A DNA stretch of 64,000 nucleotides from Hippea jasoniae (GTDB taxonomy: Bacteria > Campylobacterota_A > Desulfurellia > Desulfurellales > Hippeaceae): assembly GCF_000744435.1 (NCBI RefSeq), contig NZ_JQLX01000013.1, forward strand, positions 170,613-234,612, written 5' to 3'. Positions 52,012 through 61,258 of the stretch are shown here, in pieces (the first letter of the stretch is position 1; every line of letters begins with the position of its first letter). A program made the translations under genes and the position numbers. Under the pieces are notes generated by a model. The model was given only the letters and a program-made list of their open reading frames with translations. It had not been told where the DNA came from and ran no database searches.

Positions 52012-53313
52012 GTGTTTGAAAGAAGTAAGCAGTTGTTTGAAGATGCAAAAAAGGTGATAGCTGGCGGTGTAAATAGTCCTGTTAGGGCATTTAAAAGTGT
52101 AAACAGAGACCCTCTATTCATAAAGAAAGCCAGAGGATCAAAAATTTACGATGAAGATGGTAATGAATTTATCGATTATGTGAATAGCTGGGGTCCTGCA
52201 ATTGTTGGACATGCAGATGATGAGGTTATAGATAAAACAAAAGCTGTCCTTGAAAATGGTTTTAGTTTTGGTGCACCAACAATACTTGAGACAGAGCTTG
52301 CAAAAAGAATCGTTGAGGCGTTTGATTCTATTGAAAAGGTCAGGTTTGTCAACTCCGGCACTGAGGCCGCAATGAGCGCAATAAGGCTTGCAAGGGGTAT
52401 AACAGGCAGGGATAATATATTGAAATTCTCAGGTTGCTATCACGGGCATTCAGATAGCCTGCTTGTTGGTGCTGGTTCGGGTTCTTCAACATTTGGTATC
52501 CCAACAAGCAAAGGTGTTCCTATAGATTTTGCAAAACACACCCTGCTTGCAGAATTCAACGACTTAGAGGCAACTCAGGATATATTTAAAAAATACGGCG
52601 ATACAATTGCAGCTATTATTGTTGAGCCTGTGGCGGGCAACATGGGTGTTGTAAGACCTGAAGATGGTTTTTTAGAAGGCTTAAGAAATTTATGTGATAG
52701 GTATGGGGCGTTGCTTATTTTTGATGAGGTTATGACAGGTTTCAGGCTCACATATGGCGGAGCACAGCATATCTACAATGTAAAGCCCGATATAACAATC
52801 CTGGGCAAGGTTATAGGTGGAGGGTTTCCTGCCGCATGCTTTGGGGCAAAAGCAGAGTTTATGGAGTATTTAGCACCAAATGGTGAAGTGTATCAGGCAG
52901 GAACGCTCAGTGGCAACCCCGTTGCAATGGCATGCGGTATAGCAACACTGGATATTTTGAAACGCAAAAATCCATACAAAGAGTTGGAGAAAAATACCCA
53001 AAAACTCATTTCCCGCATCGTAGGGCTCGGGGTAGAATATGGAATACCTGTAAGCGGTGAAGCGATCGGTTCTATGTTTTCTGTATTCTTTAGACAAAAT
53101 AAACCCACAAATTTTTCAGAGGTTAACCAGAGTGATTTAAGGCTATTTAAAAACTACTTCTGGGGCTTACTTGAAAGGGGTATATACATTCCGCCATCAC
53201 AATTTGAATCAAATTTCATAACTATTAAACATAGCCTTGAAGACATTGAAAATACAATAGTTGCTGTGGAAGAAGTTTTTAGAGAACTTTCTGAAGGCAG
53301 ATTCTATATATGA
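52012..53313 (+). CDS. hemL: Glutamate-1-semialdehyde 2,1-aminomutase
   Basis: 433 residues of the class III aminotransferase fold. IAGGVNSPVRAFKSVNRDP at the N-terminus, FVNSGTEAAMSAIRLARG, CYHGHSDSLLVGAGSG and LGKVIGGGFPAACFG (with the PLP lysine) are characteristic. It makes 5-aminolevulinate for haem, consistent with the heavy use of cytochromes. The start is GTG with AGGAGG 7 bases before it. The stop overlaps the atpZ start (ATGA). Confidence 0.97.
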   Translation: MFERSKQLFEDAKKVIAGGVNSPVRAFKSVNRDPLFIKKARGSKIYDEDGNEFIDYVNSWGPAIVGHADDEVIDKTKAVLENGFSFGAPTILETELAKRIVEAFDSIEKVRFVNSGTEAAMSAIRLARGITGRDNILKFSGCYHGHSDSLLVGAGSGSSTFGIPTSKGVPIDFAKHTLLAEFNDLEATQDIFKKYGDTIAAIIVEPVAGNMGVVRPEDGFLEGLRNLCDRYGALLIFDEVMTGFRLTYGGAQHIYNVKPDITILGKVIGGGFPAACFGAKAEFMEYLAPNGEVYQAGTLSGNPVAMACGIATLDILKRKNPYKELEKNTQKLISRIVGLGVEYGIPVSGEAIGSMFSVFFRQNKPTNFSEVNQSDLRLFKNYFWGLLERGIYIPPSQFESNFITIKHSLEDIENTIVAVEEVFRELSEGRFYI

Positions 53314-53558
53314 ATAGAGAAGAAAGAAGAAAAAAAATAAAATACTACAGAGAGCTTTATGATGCAACGACGGTGGGTTTCAGTGTTGTTATAGCTATCC
53401 TGATAGGTGGAGGGTTGGGATACTGGCTGGATAGAAAGTTTAATTCATCCCATCACTGGTTGTTTTTTCTTTTTTTAATATTTGGAATCATTGCTGGATT
53501 TAAAAATATGTTTTACGGCATAAAAAAGACTGATGATAATAACGATAAAAAAACTTGA
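53310..53558 (+). CDS. AtpZ/AtpI-type F-ATPase accessory protein
   Basis: 82 residues with two membrane helices (TTVGFSVVIAILIGGGLGYW and WLFFLFLIFGIIAGFKNMF) joined by a short polar loop with the DRKF segment. This is the pattern of the small AtpZ/AtpI-type proteins encoded before subunit a, implicated in assembly of the c ring or in cation uptake. It overlaps hemL by 4 and the next gene by 26 bases. Confidence 0.8.
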   Translation: MNREERRKKIKYYRELYDATTVGFSVVIAILIGGGLGYWLDRKFNSSHHWLFFLFLIFGIIAGFKNMFYGIKKTDDNNDKKT

Positions 53559-53883
53559 AATTCTTTTTGCAATAGTATATTTTTTTTTAGCTTCTGTGTG
53601 TTTACTTATTAGCTATGAATGTTTTATAGCCACAACGGCATCAACGGCTGTTGGGCTGGGTGATTGGATTCTTTTAAAATTTATGGCAAAGAAATGGCTA
53701 AAAAGGGGCAAGTACTCTTTTTTGGACAGCATGATAAGATTTAGCTTGATAGCCATTTCTATTCTGTTTTTACTAAAACTTCATTTGAATAAGATTGGCA
53801 TTATTGTGGGTGTATCGGTAGTGCCAATTAGTTTGATGATTACAGCAGTAATGTCTGTATTTAGCAAAAAAACTTCTCTGTGA
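53533..53883 (+). CDS. atpI: F-ATPase subunit I-like protein
   Basis: 116 residues with four hydrophobic helices and a central GLGDWILLKFMAKKWLKRG loop, as in AtpI-like assembly proteins encoded before atpB. Similarity is by layout and position more than by strong motifs. It begins inside the previous gene and ends nine bases before atpB, whose ribosome-binding site is GAGGGGG. Confidence 0.7.
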   Translation: MIITIKKLEILFAIVYFFLASVCLLISYECFIATTASTAVGLGDWILLKFMAKKWLKRGKYSFLDSMIRFSLIAISILFLLKLHLNKIGIIVGVSVVPISLMITAVMSVFSKKTSL

Positions 53884-53892
53884 GGGGGTAAA

Positions 53893-54561
53893 ATGGAGGC
53901 GCCAAGTTTTCTTGATTTTATTATCCATGCAACAGGTTTACCCGGATATTTGGTTTTTACCTGGTTTGTTGCTTTATTCGTGTTGGTTCTTGCAATTATT
54001 ATACGTTTTTCATTGAAACTGCTACCTGAGGGTATTCAAAATGTAGCAGAATCGGTAGTTTACGGTATTTATACATTTGTAGAGGATATTTTGGGCAAAG
54101 AAGAAACACCAAAGCACTTTCCTTTGCTGGCAACACTGGCAATATTTATCTTTTTCTGTAATATTACAGAGCTTATACCATGGTTTATACCGCCAACATC
54201 CAATCTCAATACCACTGTATCAATGGCAGTGATAGTTTTTGTGTATTATCAGTTTTTAGGTATTAGAAAGCATGGAATAAAATATATAAAACATTTTATG
54301 GGCCCTGTCTGGTGGCTTGTTCCTTTGATGCTCCCTGTAGAGATTATAGGGCATTTTGCAAGAATTATCTCGTTATCTGTCAGGTTGTTTGGTAATATAT
54401 TTGGTGATGACTTATTGCTCGCTGTGATTTTCTTTTTGGCTCCTTGGCTTGTTCCTTTACCTGTTATGGGTTTGGTATTATTTGCAGCTTCACTGCAGGC
54501 ATTTATATTTTTCTTGCTTTCAACACTATACATTGCAGATGCAGTAAGTGAAGCCCATTAA
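53893..54561 (+). CDS. atpB: F-ATPase subunit a
   Basis: 222 residues with five to six helices. The essential arginine is in RIISLSVRLFGNIFGDDLLL, and the C-terminal helix LFAASLQAFIFFLLSTLYIAD is typical. It forms the ion half-channels next to the c ring. Only F0 a and c subunits and assembly factors are here; the F0 b and F1 genes must lie elsewhere, as in other bacteria with split atp clusters. Confidence 0.95.
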   Translation: MEAPSFLDFIIHATGLPGYLVFTWFVALFVLVLAIIIRFSLKLLPEGIQNVAESVVYGIYTFVEDILGKEETPKHFPLLATLAIFIFFCNITELIPWFIPPTSNLNTTVSMAVIVFVYYQFLGIRKHGIKYIKHFMGPVWWLVPLMLPVEIIGHFARIISLSVRLFGNIFGDDLLLAVIFFLAPWLVPLPVMGLVLFAASLQAFIFFLLSTLYIADAVSEAH

Positions 54562-54602
54562 ATAAGTTTGTAATCTTTGATTTTTTGTGAGGAGGTGGAT
54601 TT

Positions 54603-54953
54603 ATGAAGGGTAGGTTGTTTATTTTAACAGCTTTAGCAGTTCTGGCAGCTTTTCCTGCATTGGCTGCGGGTGATGCAAATTCTGCCACTGCAGCTGCAAA
54701 CATAGTGCTTAAAAAGTACTACATGTTTGTGGCTATGGGTGGTGCAATTGGTCTTGGTCTTGCTGCCGGCGGTGGTGGAATTGGACAGGGTCATGCTGTT
54801 AACGGAACTGTACTTGGTACAGCAAGAAACCCGGCTTTGTCAGGAAAGCTTCTGACTCTCATGATGATCGGCCTTGCTATGATCGAGTCTTTAGTTATCT
54901 ATATGCTTGTTATTGTTCTTATTATCTTCTACACAAATCCATTTCATATCTAA
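54603..54953 (+). CDS. atpE: F-ATPase subunit c
   Basis: 116 residues. An N-terminal signal-like segment (RLFILTALAVLAAFPALAAG) precedes the two c-subunit helices. The ion-binding glutamate is in MIESLVIYMLVI and the polar loop is ARNPAL. The first helix has GIGQG, and the Gln plus the Glu-Ser pair are part of the sodium-binding signature, but the following Thr is replaced by Leu. Proton transport is the safer reading. AGGAGG lies 6 bases before the ATG. Confidence 0.95.
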   Translation: MKGRLFILTALAVLAAFPALAAGDANSATAAANIVLKKYYMFVAMGGAIGLGLAAGGGGIGQGHAVNGTVLGTARNPALSGKLLTLMMIGLAMIESLVIYMLVIVLIIFYTNPFHI

Positions 54954-54956
54954 CCA

Positions 54957-54984
54957 AAAAAGAGGGGATTTCCCCCTCTTTTAT
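54957..54984. terminator. Bidirectional terminator between atpE and topA
   Basis: AGAGGGG and CCCCTCT arms around ATTTC, with an A run before and a T run after. It serves both convergent genes; the topA stop lies in its T run. Confidence 0.85.
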
Positions 54985-57137
54985 TCTTCGCAGTAATTAC
55001 AACCCTTTCTTGCACAACACCATTTGCCTCTTTTCTTAACAAATAGATTGTAACCGCAGACAGGGCATTCCTGGTTTTTTATCTCACCTCTGATGGTAAA
55101 CTTACAGGTTGGATAGTTTGAACAACCATAGAATTTGCCTCTCTTTGAAGAGTGTTCTATAAGTTCTCCACCGCAGAGAGGACATATCAGCCCTGTAGGG
55201 TATGGTTTTGTGTTTTTGCATTTGGGATAGTTGGAGCATGCAAGAAAACGTGCCCCATTTTTAGTGTATTTAACAACCATTGGTGCACCGCATTTATCGC
55301 ATTTTATATCAACGAAATCTTCTTCTAACGGCCTTGTATATTTGCATTTTGGATAGTTAGAGCAGGCAATAAATTTTCCAAATCTGCCGTGTCTTATAAC
55401 TAAATCACCTCCGCAGATAGGGCATTTTTCACTAATAGGTTCATCATCGGGTTTTAGCTTTTCCATATTTTTATAGGCGTTATCAAGTAATTTTTTGAAT
55501 TTATCGTAAAATTTTTCTAAAAGCTCTATTTTGTCCATTTTTTTATTTGCTATTTTATCCAGCCCTTCTTCCATCTGTGCGGTAAATTTCACATTAATGA
55601 TGTCAGAGAAGAACTTGTCCAGCAGTTTACTTGTTATAATACCAATCTCCTGCGGATGGAATTTTTTATCCTTTAAAACAACATATCCACGTTTGATAAT
55701 TGTGCTGATTATTGTAGCGTATGTGGATGGCCTGCCGATACCGTGTTTTTCAAGCTCTTTAATTAAAGAAGCTTCAGTATATCGAGCTGGAGGTTCTGTA
55801 AAATGCTGTTTTGTTAGAACCTCAGTTAAATCAATACTTTGGTTCTTTTTAAGCTCGGGCGGTTTTTTTGAGCTAATCTTTGAATAGCTCCATACCCTCA
55901 AAAACCCATCAAAACTCAATGTTTTAAAGGTTGCCCTTGCAAGAAAACTTTCTGAGGCAAAATCAACTGTAGTGTTTTTAAATTGAGCAGGCTTCATCTG
56001 CGATGCTACAAATCGCCTCCATATCAACTCATAAAGCCTAAACTCATCATCCTTTAAATAAGGTTTAACCATTTCAGGCAAAAGGGATGGATCGGTTGGC
56101 CTTATAGCCTCATGCGCTTCTTGAGCAAGTTTTGATTTGGTTTTATAAATATTAGGTTTCTCGGGAAGATAATCCTCACCAAAAGCAAACGATATTACAT
56201 CTCTAACTTTATCGATTGCCTCTTTTGCAATGTTAAACGAATCTGTTCTCATGTAGGTTATCAAACCAATCCTATTTTTTTCGATATCCACACCCTCATA
56301 AAGTGTTTGAGCAATAAGCATCGTTTTTTGTGCACTAAAACCCAAGATATTTGATGCTGCCATCTGGAGTGTGCTTGTAATAAACGGAGGCTCAGGTTTC
56401 TTATAAGTGGTGGATTTTTTAATCTGCTTAACTACAAACGATTCTTTGAGTATCTTTTCTTTTATCGATTCTACTTCCTGCTTTGTTTTAATATCAAATT
56501 TATCTAACTTGCGAGAGTTTATTTCTATGAGTTGAGATTCTATATCACCCTTAAACAGAAGATGAATGCTCCAATATTCCTGAGGCGTAAAATTGTTTAT
56601 CTCTTCTTCTCTGTCAACAATAAGCTTTAATGCCACAGATTGAACCCTTCCTGCAGATAGCCCCTTTTGGATCTTTTTTGCAAGTAGAGGTGAAAGCTTA
56701 TAACCAACGATTCTATCTAAAATTCTTCTTGCCTCCTGAGAGTTTACCATATCGATATCAATTGTTCGTGGGGATTTGATTGCATTCAGGATAGCATTTT
56801 TTGTTATTTCGTGAAACACTATCCTTTTTATCTTATCTTCGTTTAATTTTGCAGCTTTTGTGATATGCCAGCCTATGGCTTCACCCTCTCTATCCTCATC
56901 TGTTGCTATGTAAACTAAGTCTGATTGCTTTGAAAGCTTCTTAATATTATCCACAACAGGCTTTTTTTCTTTTGGAACAACATATTTTGGCTTAAAACCG
57001 TTTTCTATATCTACGCCAAATGAGCTTTTTGGTAAATCCCTGATATGACCGTAGGAGGCAACTACATTAAAATCCTTTCCCAAAAACTTTGAGATTGTTT
57101 TGGCTTTTGCTGGTGATTCAACTATCACAAGATTCAT
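54981..57137 (-). CDS. topA: DNA topoisomerase I
   Basis: 718 residues. The TOPRIM domain begins NLVIVESPAKAKTISKFLG and contains ATDEDREGEAIGWH; the catalytic tyrosine is in GLITYMRTDS. The C-terminus has four zinc-finger-like cysteine groups (CPIC, CDKC, CPLC, CPVC starts), three followed by a CSNYPxC pattern. It relaxes negative supercoils. It lies 12 bases downstream of dprA on the minus strand, a common dprA-topA pairing. Confidence 0.97.
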   Translation of the reverse strand: MNLVIVESPAKAKTISKFLGKDFNVVASYGHIRDLPKSSFGVDIENGFKPKYVVPKEKKPVVDNIKKLSKQSDLVYIATDEDREGEAIGWHITKAAKLNEDKIKRIVFHEITKNAILNAIKSPRTIDIDMVNSQEARRILDRIVGYKLSPLLAKKIQKGLSAGRVQSVALKLIVDREEEINNFTPQEYWSIHLLFKGDIESQLIEINSRKLDKFDIKTKQEVESIKEKILKESFVVKQIKKSTTYKKPEPPFITSTLQMAASNILGFSAQKTMLIAQTLYEGVDIEKNRIGLITYMRTDSFNIAKEAIDKVRDVISFAFGEDYLPEKPNIYKTKSKLAQEAHEAIRPTDPSLLPEMVKPYLKDDEFRLYELIWRRFVASQMKPAQFKNTTVDFASESFLARATFKTLSFDGFLRVWSYSKISSKKPPELKKNQSIDLTEVLTKQHFTEPPARYTEASLIKELEKHGIGRPSTYATIISTIIKRGYVVLKDKKFHPQEIGIITSKLLDKFFSDIINVKFTAQMEEGLDKIANKKMDKIELLEKFYDKFKKLLDNAYKNMEKLKPDDEPISEKCPICGGDLVIRHGRFGKFIACSNYPKCKYTRPLEEDFVDIKCDKCGAPMVVKYTKNGARFLACSNYPKCKNTKPYPTGLICPLCGGELIEHSSKRGKFYGCSNYPTCKFTIRGEIKNQECPVCGYNLFVKKRGKWCCARKGCNYCEE

Positions 57138-57149
57138 AAATTTCCCCTT

Positions 57150-58157
57150 TCACTGCCTTATATATCCTGACGGCGTTTTTTTAACAAGACCCTTCAAGGA
57201 CAGATCAAAAATAATCTCAGCAACCTCCTGAATTGTTAGTTGTGTTTTTAGAGCTATCTCATTTTCATCCATCTCTGCATCCATTGCCTCATAAACGAGT
57301 TTTTCTTTTTCTTCTAACTCAGGCGTTGCATAATCACTGTATTGTCCTATCTCCTTTTTAAGCTCGACATAGAAATGAGATGGAATTGTGTATCTATCAA
57401 TAACAATTGTTGCACCATCGTATATCAATCTATTTGTTCCTTCGCTACGTTTTGAAAATATATCACCCGGCAGGGCAAATACCGTTTTTCCCTGTTCTGC
57501 TGCAATCCTTGCTGTAATTAGTGAACCGCTTTTAAGCTCTGCCTCAACCACAAATACAGCATCAGAGAGTCCCGCTATAATTCTGTTTCTCCTTGGAAAG
57601 TTATATCTATTCGGTGGGGTTGAAAGAGGAAATTCGCTGATTATGCAGCCTTTTTGAGGCATTAGCTCAAACAACGCTTTATTGCTATAAGGATACACTA
57701 TATCTATACCGCAGCCCAAAACTCCAATTGTATAGCCACCCCCACCTATGGCAATTTTATGGGCAAGTGCATCTATGCCCATGGCAAGGCCGCTTATTAT
57801 TTCAAACCCAGCCTCAACTATAGGTGGAAGTATATGTTTGAGAGCCTTTTGCCCATAGCCTGATGGATGCCTGCTGCCCACCACTGCAAGAGGCATAGAT
57901 AGTTCTTTAAGTTTTCCTTTTACATATAGCACTACAGGTGGATAATCCATTTGCCTAAGTCTTTCTGGATAGTCATCATCAAAAAAACTTATAAGTTTGA
58001 TACTGTTTTTCTCTACATATTCAAGTTCTTTTGATACATCTCTTTTTTTTATTTTATCTTTAACCTCAAAATACAGCTCATCTAAACTTTCAAATCTTGA
58101 TGGGTCTTTAATGTTTATGCCAGAAAGCAGAATTTTAAGTTCATTTGTATGCAACAA
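57150..58157 (-). CDS. dprA: DNA processing protein DprA
   Basis: 335 residues. The Rossmann-like core has AVVGSRHPSGYGQKAL, ISGLAMGIDALAHKIAI, GVLGCGIDIVYPYSN and ITARIAAEQGKTVFALPGD. The C-terminal winged-helix domain (about 275-335) is present. DprA loads RecA on incoming single-stranded DNA during transformation. It overlaps the methyltransferase gene upstream by 17 bases. Confidence 0.95.
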   Translation of the reverse strand: MLHTNELKILLSGINIKDPSRFESLDELYFEVKDKIKKRDVSKELEYVEKNSIKLISFFDDDYPERLRQMDYPPVVLYVKGKLKELSMPLAVVGSRHPSGYGQKALKHILPPIVEAGFEIISGLAMGIDALAHKIAIGGGGYTIGVLGCGIDIVYPYSNKALFELMPQKGCIISEFPLSTPPNRYNFPRRNRIIAGLSDAVFVVEAELKSGSLITARIAAEQGKTVFALPGDIFSKRSEGTNRLIYDGATIVIDRYTIPSHFYVELKKEIGQYSDYATPELEEKEKLVYEAMDAEMDENEIALKTQLTIQEVAEIIFDLSLKGLVKKTPSGYIRQ

Positions 58158-58773
58158 GCAACCTCACATATCCAAGGTAGTGATAATACTCTTTAAAATC
58201 TACAAAGCCAAATCTCTTTAGTTTACTTTTAAGGTCGATTCTGATGAATTCGCTGGCAAGAGGGCACTCACCGTATTTAAAGGCAAACTTTACTATAGGG
58301 TTGGCTTTATTTAAGTCAAATTCGTTGTAGTCGAGTATACAAAACCTGCCACCTGTTTTGAGCAATTCAGAAGCATTTTTAATAATCATATCCCGTTGAG
58401 AATCTATAAACCCATGCAAAACAAACGATATAAACGCCACATCAAAATAGTTTTTAAAGGGGGCTAGTTTTCTGATATCGTGATAAAAAATCCTTACATT
58501 TTTGTTTTCACATCTGTTTTTGGCAATTCTTATCATCTCTTTTGATGTATCAAAACCCACAACATCTCTATTGGTGAGCTGCTGAATCATACAGAGATTT
58601 TTTGCTGTGCCGCAACCAAAATCAACAACATTTTCGTTATTTTTTATCTTAAGTTGATTTATTACCGTTTTCATAAACTTGTTGTATGTAAAGCCGCTCA
58701 AAAGTTGCATCATAAAATCATAGATATGAGCCTCAAAACCGTCAATCTCAACCTTTGAAATCTTTTTCTCCAT
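58141..58773 (-). CDS. SAM-dependent methyltransferase, substrate unknown
   Basis: 210 residues of the class I fold. The SAM loop is VVDFGCGTAKNLCMI, the acidic residue after strand 2 is in VVGFDTSKEMIRIAKNR, and VRIFYHDIRKLAP, then FDVAFISFVLHGF follow. It is UbiE/MenG-like in general layout but lacks clear family-specific motifs, so the substrate is open. It is the first gene of the methyltransferase-dprA-topA series. AGGAGG lies upstream of the ATG. Confidence 0.8.
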   Translation of the reverse strand: MEKKISKVEIDGFEAHIYDFMMQLLSGFTYNKFMKTVINQLKIKNNENVVDFGCGTAKNLCMIQQLTNRDVVGFDTSKEMIRIAKNRCENKNVRIFYHDIRKLAPFKNYFDVAFISFVLHGFIDSQRDMIIKNASELLKTGGRFCILDYNEFDLNKANPIVKFAFKYGECPLASEFIRIDLKSKLKRFGFVDFKEYYHYLGYVRLLVAYK

Positions 58774-58840
58774 ATCATCCTCCTTTTTAAAGGCTTTAAC
58801 TTTATATAAAAATTTTTTGTTTTTTCAAGCGTTAAAATAT

Positions 58841-58869
58841 TTGACTAATTTAGAAAAGTCCTTAATATT
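58841..58869 (+). promoter_or_regulatory. Possible promoter for the MaoC-like gene
   Basis: TTGACT (58841-58846), 17-base spacer, AATATT (58864-58869). It would start transcription at or within a base or two of the GTG at 58875, implying a leaderless message. Confidence 0.4.
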
Positions 58870-58874
58870 TAGCT

Positions 58875-59348
58875 GTGGATAAATACGAAAAGCTGGTTGA
58901 ACTATACAGGTCAAAACTCAATACAGTTATTTCAACGGGTGAGTGGGTTAAAATTGATCAGGATAGGATAACCCTTTTTGCCATCGTCACAGGCGATAAA
59001 CAATGGATTCACATAAACCCAGACAAGGCTGCCAAAGAATCGATTTACAAAACAACTATTGCTCATGGGTTTTTAACGCTTTCGATGATTCCTTACCTTA
59101 CAAAGTCAAACACACCTGAGTATTTTGAGAAAAACTATCCCGGCATGAAGATGCGTATAAATTACGGCCTTAATAAAGTTAGGTTTCCTGCTGCAGTTAA
59201 GGTCAACTCATTTATCAGGGCAAAAGAGATACCAATATCGGTTAAAAGAATAGAAAACGGTGTTGAGCTTATTTACAAAATAATTGTTGAGATAAAAGAC
59301 AATCCAAAACCGGCATGCGTGGCAGAGCAAATATTCAGGTTGTATTGA
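58875..59348 (+). CDS. MaoC-like (R)-hydratase/dehydratase
   Basis: 157 residues of the hot-dog fold. FAIVTGDKQWIHINPDKA and TIAHGFLTLSMIPYL are the MaoC hydratase motifs, with the catalytic Asp in TGD and His in WIH. It adds or removes water from enoyl thioesters. The start is GTG without a visible ribosome-binding site. The C-terminus overlaps the next gene by 34 bases. The aldehyde dehydrogenase downstream may share a pathway, but this is not established. Confidence 0.85.
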   Translation: MDKYEKLVELYRSKLNTVISTGEWVKIDQDRITLFAIVTGDKQWIHINPDKAAKESIYKTTIAHGFLTLSMIPYLTKSNTPEYFEKNYPGMKMRINYGLNKVRFPAAVKVNSFIRAKEIPISVKRIENGVELIYKIIVEIKDNPKPACVAEQIFRLY

Positions 59349-59797
59349 TAGCTCTTCTTGCTATATTTACGCCTCACCTTTTAAAAGCAGAAGATTTAAC
59401 AGAGTATTTTAATTTTGCTAAACACTCCCCTATAACGATAAAAAGCGGTTATGCCAAGCTGAACTTTATTGGCGGATTTGCAGACGGAGAATATGAAGTA
59501 TCAAATTATACAATAAAGCCATACGCAAAAAACATCTATGTTCTCAAAGTATACTTAAAAAAGAAAAAGCGTCATTTTACCTATAAGTCAACCGCAGAGT
59601 TTGCGTTTTACATGCACAAAAATATCATAGCCTTTAAAACAATCAAGGGCAGATTGATTTTTCATTTCCCTGAAGATTTATATTTCATCAAAAAGGTTAA
59701 AGGCGGTTATTTAGCTGAAAAGATCCACCCAACCATAGAAGTAAAACTGCCGCTGAATAACGGCTACCTATTTCTGAATATCGAAAAAAATAGATAG
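59315..59797 (+). CDS. Exported protein of unknown function
   Basis: 160 residues with a signal peptide (NIQVVLIALLAIFTPHLLKA, cleavage near AED). The mature part is basic and rich in alternating hydrophobic and aromatic residues (YTIKPYAKNIYVLKVYLKKK, YLAEKIHPTIEVKLPL), suggesting a small beta-rich periplasmic domain. No family was recognised. It begins 34 bases inside the MaoC-like gene and ends 11 bases before the aldehyde dehydrogenase. Confidence 0.7.
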   Translation: MRGRANIQVVLIALLAIFTPHLLKAEDLTEYFNFAKHSPITIKSGYAKLNFIGGFADGEYEVSNYTIKPYAKNIYVLKVYLKKKKRHFTYKSTAEFAFYMHKNIIAFKTIKGRLIFHFPEDLYFIKKVKGGYLAEKIHPTIEVKLPLNNGYLFLNIEKNR

Positions 59798-59808
59798 GAG
59801 GTGTAACA

Positions 59809-61233
59809 ATGAAGCAGTATAAGACATTAATCGGAGGTAAATGGGTAAGCTCACCTCAAACAATCGATGTTATCGATAAATACAGCTCTGAGATTATAGC
59901 TAAAGTGCCAAAAGCAGATAAGAAAATGGTTGATGAGGCTGTTGATGCGGCAGATAAAGCTTTTAGTGTGATGAAAAACCTGCCGGCCTACCGCCGTTCA
60001 GAGATATTAGAAAAAGCAGCAAATCTTATAAAGGAAAGAGAAGAAGAGATAACAACAATGATCTGTAGAGAGGCGGGAAAAGCATGGAAAAACTCTATTG
60101 GAGAAGTAAGAAGAGGCTATGAGACATTTAAATTTGCAGCAGAGGAGGCAAAAAGGATTCATGGTGAAACCGTGCCTATGGATGCAAGTGCCTCAGGCGT
60201 TGGTAGATTTGGATACTTTATAAGAGTGCCGATGGGTGTAATTGGGGCTATCACACCGTTTAACTTTCCCTTGAACTTGGTTGCCCATAAGGTTGCACCG
60301 GCTATTGCAAGTGGCAATACAGTTGTTTTAAAGCCAGCAAGCACAACACCTATAACAGCTTTAATTTTAGGGGAAATCCTTATGGAGGCAGGCCTGCCTG
60401 ATGGTGCTTTAAATATCGTTATAGGACCAGGCCAAGAAGTAGGAGAGGCCATTATTACAAACGACAAGGTTAGAAAAATAACATTCACAGGTTCAGCAAA
60501 AGTAGGTGATAGAATAATGCGTATTGCAGGCATAAAAAGGGTCACGCTTGAACTTGGCAATAACTCAGCGACCATAATTGAGAAAGATGCCGATATAGAT
60601 AAAGCTATTCCACGTTGCATAGACAGCGCCTTTGCAAACTCAGGTCAGGTATGTATATCGCTTCAGAGGATCTATGTGCACAAAGATATAGCAGATGAAT
60701 TTACAGAGAAATTTGCCGAGGCTACAAAAAAACTAAAAATAGGAAACCCAGTCGAAAAAGATACAGATCTTGGGCCGATGATTGATGAGAATGAGGCTTT
60801 AAGAGCCAAACAATGGATAGATGAAGCAGTTAGCCAGGGTGCTGAACTTGTTGTAGGTGGCAAGGTTGAGGGCAGAATCCTTTATCCAACCGTTTTAAGA
60901 AACACTACAAAGGATATGCGTGTTATGTGTATGGAGGTATTTGCACCGATTGTTTCTATTGTTGAGTATGATAACTTTGAAGAGGCTATTCAGCATGTAA
61001 ACGATTCAGATTACGGACTTCAAGCTGGTATATATACAAATGACATAAAGAAAATCCACTACGCAATCGACAATTTAGATGTTGGCGGTGTCATGATAAA
61101 TGATACATCTATCTTCAGGGTTGATCATATGCCATACGGCGGCAATAAGATGAGTGGTATTGGTAGAGAGGGTGTAAGGTTTGCCATTGAAGAGATGACC
61201 AATATAAAAATGGTCATGATAAATCTAAACTAA
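59809..61233 (+). CDS. NAD(P)-dependent aldehyde dehydrogenase
   Basis: 474 residues. ITPFNFPLNLVAHKVAPAI, then VVLKPASTTP and FTGSAKVGDRI bind the cofactor; the general base is in VTLELGNN and the catalytic cysteine in SGQVCISLQRIYV. The sequence is in the broad lactaldehyde / succinate-semialdehyde / glyceraldehyde-3-phosphate group and the substrate is not decided. AGGAGG precedes the ATG. A GC-rich hairpin follows the stop. Confidence 0.92.
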   Translation: MKQYKTLIGGKWVSSPQTIDVIDKYSSEIIAKVPKADKKMVDEAVDAADKAFSVMKNLPAYRRSEILEKAANLIKEREEEITTMICREAGKAWKNSIGEVRRGYETFKFAAEEAKRIHGETVPMDASASGVGRFGYFIRVPMGVIGAITPFNFPLNLVAHKVAPAIASGNTVVLKPASTTPITALILGEILMEAGLPDGALNIVIGPGQEVGEAIITNDKVRKITFTGSAKVGDRIMRIAGIKRVTLELGNNSATIIEKDADIDKAIPRCIDSAFANSGQVCISLQRIYVHKDIADEFTEKFAEATKKLKIGNPVEKDTDLGPMIDENEALRAKQWIDEAVSQGAELVVGGKVEGRILYPTVLRNTTKDMRVMCMEVFAPIVSIVEYDNFEEAIQHVNDSDYGLQAGIYTNDIKKIHYAIDNLDVGGVMINDTSIFRVDHMPYGGNKMSGIGREGVRFAIEEMTNIKMVMINLN

Positions 61234-61258
61234 AGGGGAACACTCCCCTTACTCTTTT
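61233..61258 (+). terminator. Hairpin between the aldehyde dehydrogenase and HAD genes
   Basis: AAGGGGA / TCCCCTT, seven pairs with loop ACAC (61233-61250), then ACTCTTTT. The T run is short, and the next gene begins at 61259 with no ribosome-binding site outside the stem. It may be a leaky terminator or may control translation of the HAD gene. Confidence 0.5.
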
